7,253 nucleotides of DNA from Nitrososphaerota archaeon (lineage in GTDB: Archaea; Thermoproteota; Nitrososphaeria; Nitrososphaerales; Nitrososphaeraceae): the NCBI GenBank assembly GCA_005877345.1, contig VBPR01000080.1, forward strand, positions 1 to 7,253, in the 5' to 3' direction. The position numbers were made by a program, and so were the translations under genes. Positions 6,042 through 7,253 of this stretch are shown piece after piece (position 1 is the stretch's first letter; each line of letters opens with the position of its first letter). A model generated the notes under the pieces. The model worked only from the letters and a program-made list of their open reading frames with translations, searched no databases and was not told where the DNA came from.

Positions 6042-6209
6042 ATGGGAAGAAGAAAGAGTACTACAAGGCCGCATAAGACTAGAAGAACAGTGGAGGGAAG
6101 ATGTCCCAAGTGCACCACAATTGTTAGATTTAATGTAAGCGGGCCCGTGGGAAGTGAAATTTATGAATGTATAGGTTGTAGATCCAAATTCCCCATTGAC
6201 GAATTATAG
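6042..6209 (+). CDS. Short zinc-ribbon protein, Elf1-like transcription elongation factor
   Basis: A 55-residue protein with a very basic N-terminal tail (MGRRKSTTRPHKTRRT) followed by one zinc ribbon made of CPKC (21-24) and CIGC (43-46), ending PIDEL. The MGRRK start, basic tail and roughly 20-residue spacing between cysteine pairs resemble the eukaryotic and archaeal Elf1 family, chromatin- and RNA polymerase-associated elongation factors. It lacks the usual C-terminal D-V-Y segment, so it is shorter than typical Elf1. Another basic zinc-ribbon nucleic-acid binder is possible. An in-frame ATG at 6033 would add three residues, but the TATA box position favours 6042. It is the first gene after the long spacer and may be cotranscribed with the 86-residue gene 53 bp downstream. 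Confidence 0.72.
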   Translation: MGRRKSTTRPHKTRRTVEGRCPKCTTIVRFNVSGPVGSEIYECIGCRSKFPIDEL

Positions 6210-6262
6210 GACTAACAAAATTTACATAAGGATTTAACGGATAAGCAATTTAATAGATAGAA

Positions 6263-6523
6263 ATGGATCCTAAGATAGCTTACGTTGATAAAGTTTATCT
6301 TTATAGTAGTGGGATGTCCTCAGAGCTTGTAGAAAGAAGTAAAATAGTTCTGAACGAACATGGTGTAGATCCTAGTGACATAATAATTATTGAATCTCCA
6401 GAGGGAGTTCCTGAAGGTTCAATCATTATTACTATATGGCCGCATTACCTGTCTGTGGCGAAAGTGAAAAGAGTAAGAGAAGGTTCTATATATGCTCCGC
6501 AATTATTCAATATTGATATTTGA
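6263..6523 (+). CDS. Uncharacterised 86-residue protein
   Basis: I do not recognise this protein. It is soluble-looking with mixed alpha/beta character: a possible first strand KVYLYS, a helix around SELVERSKIVLNEHG, a strand DIIIIES, a loop PEGVPEGS rich in Gly/Pro, a strand IIITIWPHYL and a C-terminal basic stretch KVKRVREGS. There is no signal peptide, membrane segment or cysteine. The ATG start is the first in frame and the frame is open throughout. The promoter is not clear: TTTACATAAG (6221-6230) and ATTTAACGG (6232-6240) are weak candidates, and readthrough from the Elf1-like gene is equally likely. It converges on the thioredoxin gene. Confidence 0.7.
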   Translation: MDPKIAYVDKVYLYSSGMSSELVERSKIVLNEHGVDPSDIIIIESPEGVPEGSIIITIWPHYLSVAKVKRVREGSIYAPQLFNIDI

Positions 6524-6649
6524 TATTTAACCTACAAAATAGGCGGTTCAATTCCAAAATTATTGTAATTATTCAAAATTCTGGCATAAAATTCTAATTG
6601 GTGGTCTTGTATTCATTCAGGATTATTAAAAGGTAAAACAATATCATAG

Positions 6650-6662
6650 TTTTTTCAAAAAA
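6650..6662. terminator. Bidirectional terminator between converging genes
   Basis: TTTTTTCAAAAAA gives a six-base T-tract on both strands. On the minus strand it lies 6 bp after the thioredoxin stop; on the plus strand it lies about 127 bp after the 86-residue gene. A shared T-tract for two converging transcripts is a good fit to archaeal termination. The rest of the 144-bp gap (6524-6667) shows nothing else. Confidence 0.5.
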
Positions 6663-6667
6663 TCATT

Positions 6668-7144
6668 CTACTCTAGATGCATTTTTACCATTTCATCTAT
6701 TCTATTTCTAGACACGGATCCAATAACTTTATTCACAGCTTTACCTTTCTTAAATAAGATTAAAGTCGGTATACTGGATATAGCAAGTTGACTTGCAATT
6801 AATGGATTTTCGTCAACATTTAACTTTCCTACGAGTAATTTCCCTTGATAATCTCTACCACTCTGATCAATGATGGGAGCCATCATCCTGCATGGTCCAC
6901 ACCAAGGAGCCCAGAAATCTACCAATATTAGTGGGAATTTGTTAATAGTTTGAAAAAACGTGGTGTCATCCAGATTTAATGGCTCTTTTTTATTTTTCAA
7001 GAGTTCTTTATCTTTTATTACTTGTTGTAACTTTTTCATTCTTTTTTCGTTTATGATTCTCAGTTCTTCATCTTCCAATTTATGTTGTATTAAGAAGGAG
7101 CCATGATCTGGTTTATTATGTTTTTTGATTTGATAATTCAGCAA
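6668..7144 (-). CDS. trxA: Thioredoxin with N-terminal extension
   Basis: A cytosolic thiol-disulfide oxidoreductase. The C-terminal domain (about 57-158) is a complete thioredoxin fold: VDFWAPWCGPCRMMAP (75-90) with active-site WCGPC at 81-85, KLNVDENP (107-114), the cis-proline SIPT (124-127) and LILFKKGK (128-135). Before it lies a highly charged, probably helical segment, LEDEELRIINEKRMKKLQQV, as seen in some archaeal thioredoxins. The start is uncertain. The longest frame begins at TTG 7144, directly after a stop, and gives 158 residues. TTG 7078 would give 136 residues beginning MEDEEL and is attractive because the preceding 22 residues look unrelated. No in-frame ATG occurs before Met36. 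The neighbours do not identify a specific redox partner. Confidence 0.93.
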   Translation of the reverse strand: MLNYQIKKHNKPDHGSFLIQHKLEDEELRIINEKRMKKLQQVIKDKELLKNKKEPLNLDDTTFFQTINKFPLILVDFWAPWCGPCRMMAPIIDQSGRDYQGKLLVGKLNVDENPLIASQLAISSIPTLILFKKGKAVNKVIGSVSRNRIDEMVKMHLE

Positions 7145-7185
7145 CGATAGCTAATTATCTGAGATGACTCAAAATATTTTCAATC
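7145..7185. promoter_or_regulatory. Divergent promoter region upstream of thioredoxin
   Basis: AAAATATTTT (7171-7180) lies about 30 bp upstream of TTG 7144 on the minus strand and may drive thioredoxin. TAATTAT (7152-7158) lies about 30 bp upstream of TTG 7186 on the plus strand. Both are near the expected spacing, but the region is AT-rich. Confidence 0.3.
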
Positions 7186-7253
7186 TTGGCCGACATAACG
7201 AAGGATGGTGAGGATACAATCAATTCCGAAATTACGGATAGTGAGGTATCAAA
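7186..7253 (+). CDS. Possible start of a divergent gene, truncated by the window edge
   Basis: From a TTG at 7186 a frame stays open to the end of the window and begins (M)ADITKDGEDTINSEITDSE, an acidic, plausible protein N-terminus. A stop codon lies shortly upstream (7164-7166), so the gene cannot begin much earlier, and a candidate TATA box sits at a suitable distance. With only 22 codons visible I cannot assign a function, and it may be a chance frame. Confidence 0.35.
   Translation, partial: MADITKDGEDTINSEITDSEVS

Noticed and set aside
6543..6556. tRNA-like T-arm sequence GGTTCAATTCC
   Set aside because: The flanking bases do not form a five-pair T-stem, and no D-arm, anticodon arm or acceptor stem can be found around it.

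Overview
The window is compact, AT-rich archaeal chromosome. The gene content points to archaea: a TATA-binding protein, an aEF1-beta with its partner zinc-ribbon microprotein, an archaeal-type Pth2, a geranylgeranyl reductase of the archaeal-lipid type, and an Ard1/RimI-type N-acetyltransferase. TATA-like boxes lie about 25 bp upstream of several start codons, which suggests leaderless mRNAs, and several genes appear to use TTG or GTG starts. A heme O synthase (CtaB) next to these genes, together with the overall sequence style, suggests the Nitrososphaeria (Thaumarchaeota), possibly a soil-type ammonia oxidiser. This taxonomic call is inference; no marker here proves it.

Layout. From 23 to 3004 everything is on the minus strand. 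In transcription order these are Pth2, TATA-binding protein (own promoter), a divergent LarA-like protein, an Ard1/RimI acetyltransferase and a two-helix membrane protein coupled to it by an ATGA overlap. A 42-bp divergent gap (3005-3046) separates Pth2 from a plus-strand geranylgeranyl reductase. Next comes a two-gene plus-strand unit for translation: a 59-residue zinc ribbon and aEF1-beta, two bases apart. CtaB follows on the minus strand. A roughly 300-bp spacer holds promoter-like elements and small repeats but no convincing gene. It leads to a plus-strand 55-residue Elf1-like zinc ribbon and an unrecognised 86-residue protein. These converge on a minus-strand thioredoxin with an N-terminal extension. 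The last 68 bases may be the start of another plus-strand gene.

Together the genes are mostly core information processing (TBP, possible Elf1, aEF1-beta, zinc ribbon, Pth2, protein N-acetylation), membrane and respiratory maturation (geranylgeranyl reductase, CtaB) and thiol redox (thioredoxin). I see no mobile element, CRISPR array, rRNA or tRNA. The least ordinary item is the LarA-fold protein behind TBP. It keeps the overall LarA layout but appears to have lost the residues that hold the nickel-pincer cofactor, so it may have a non-racemase role. I found no convincing multi-gene novel system.
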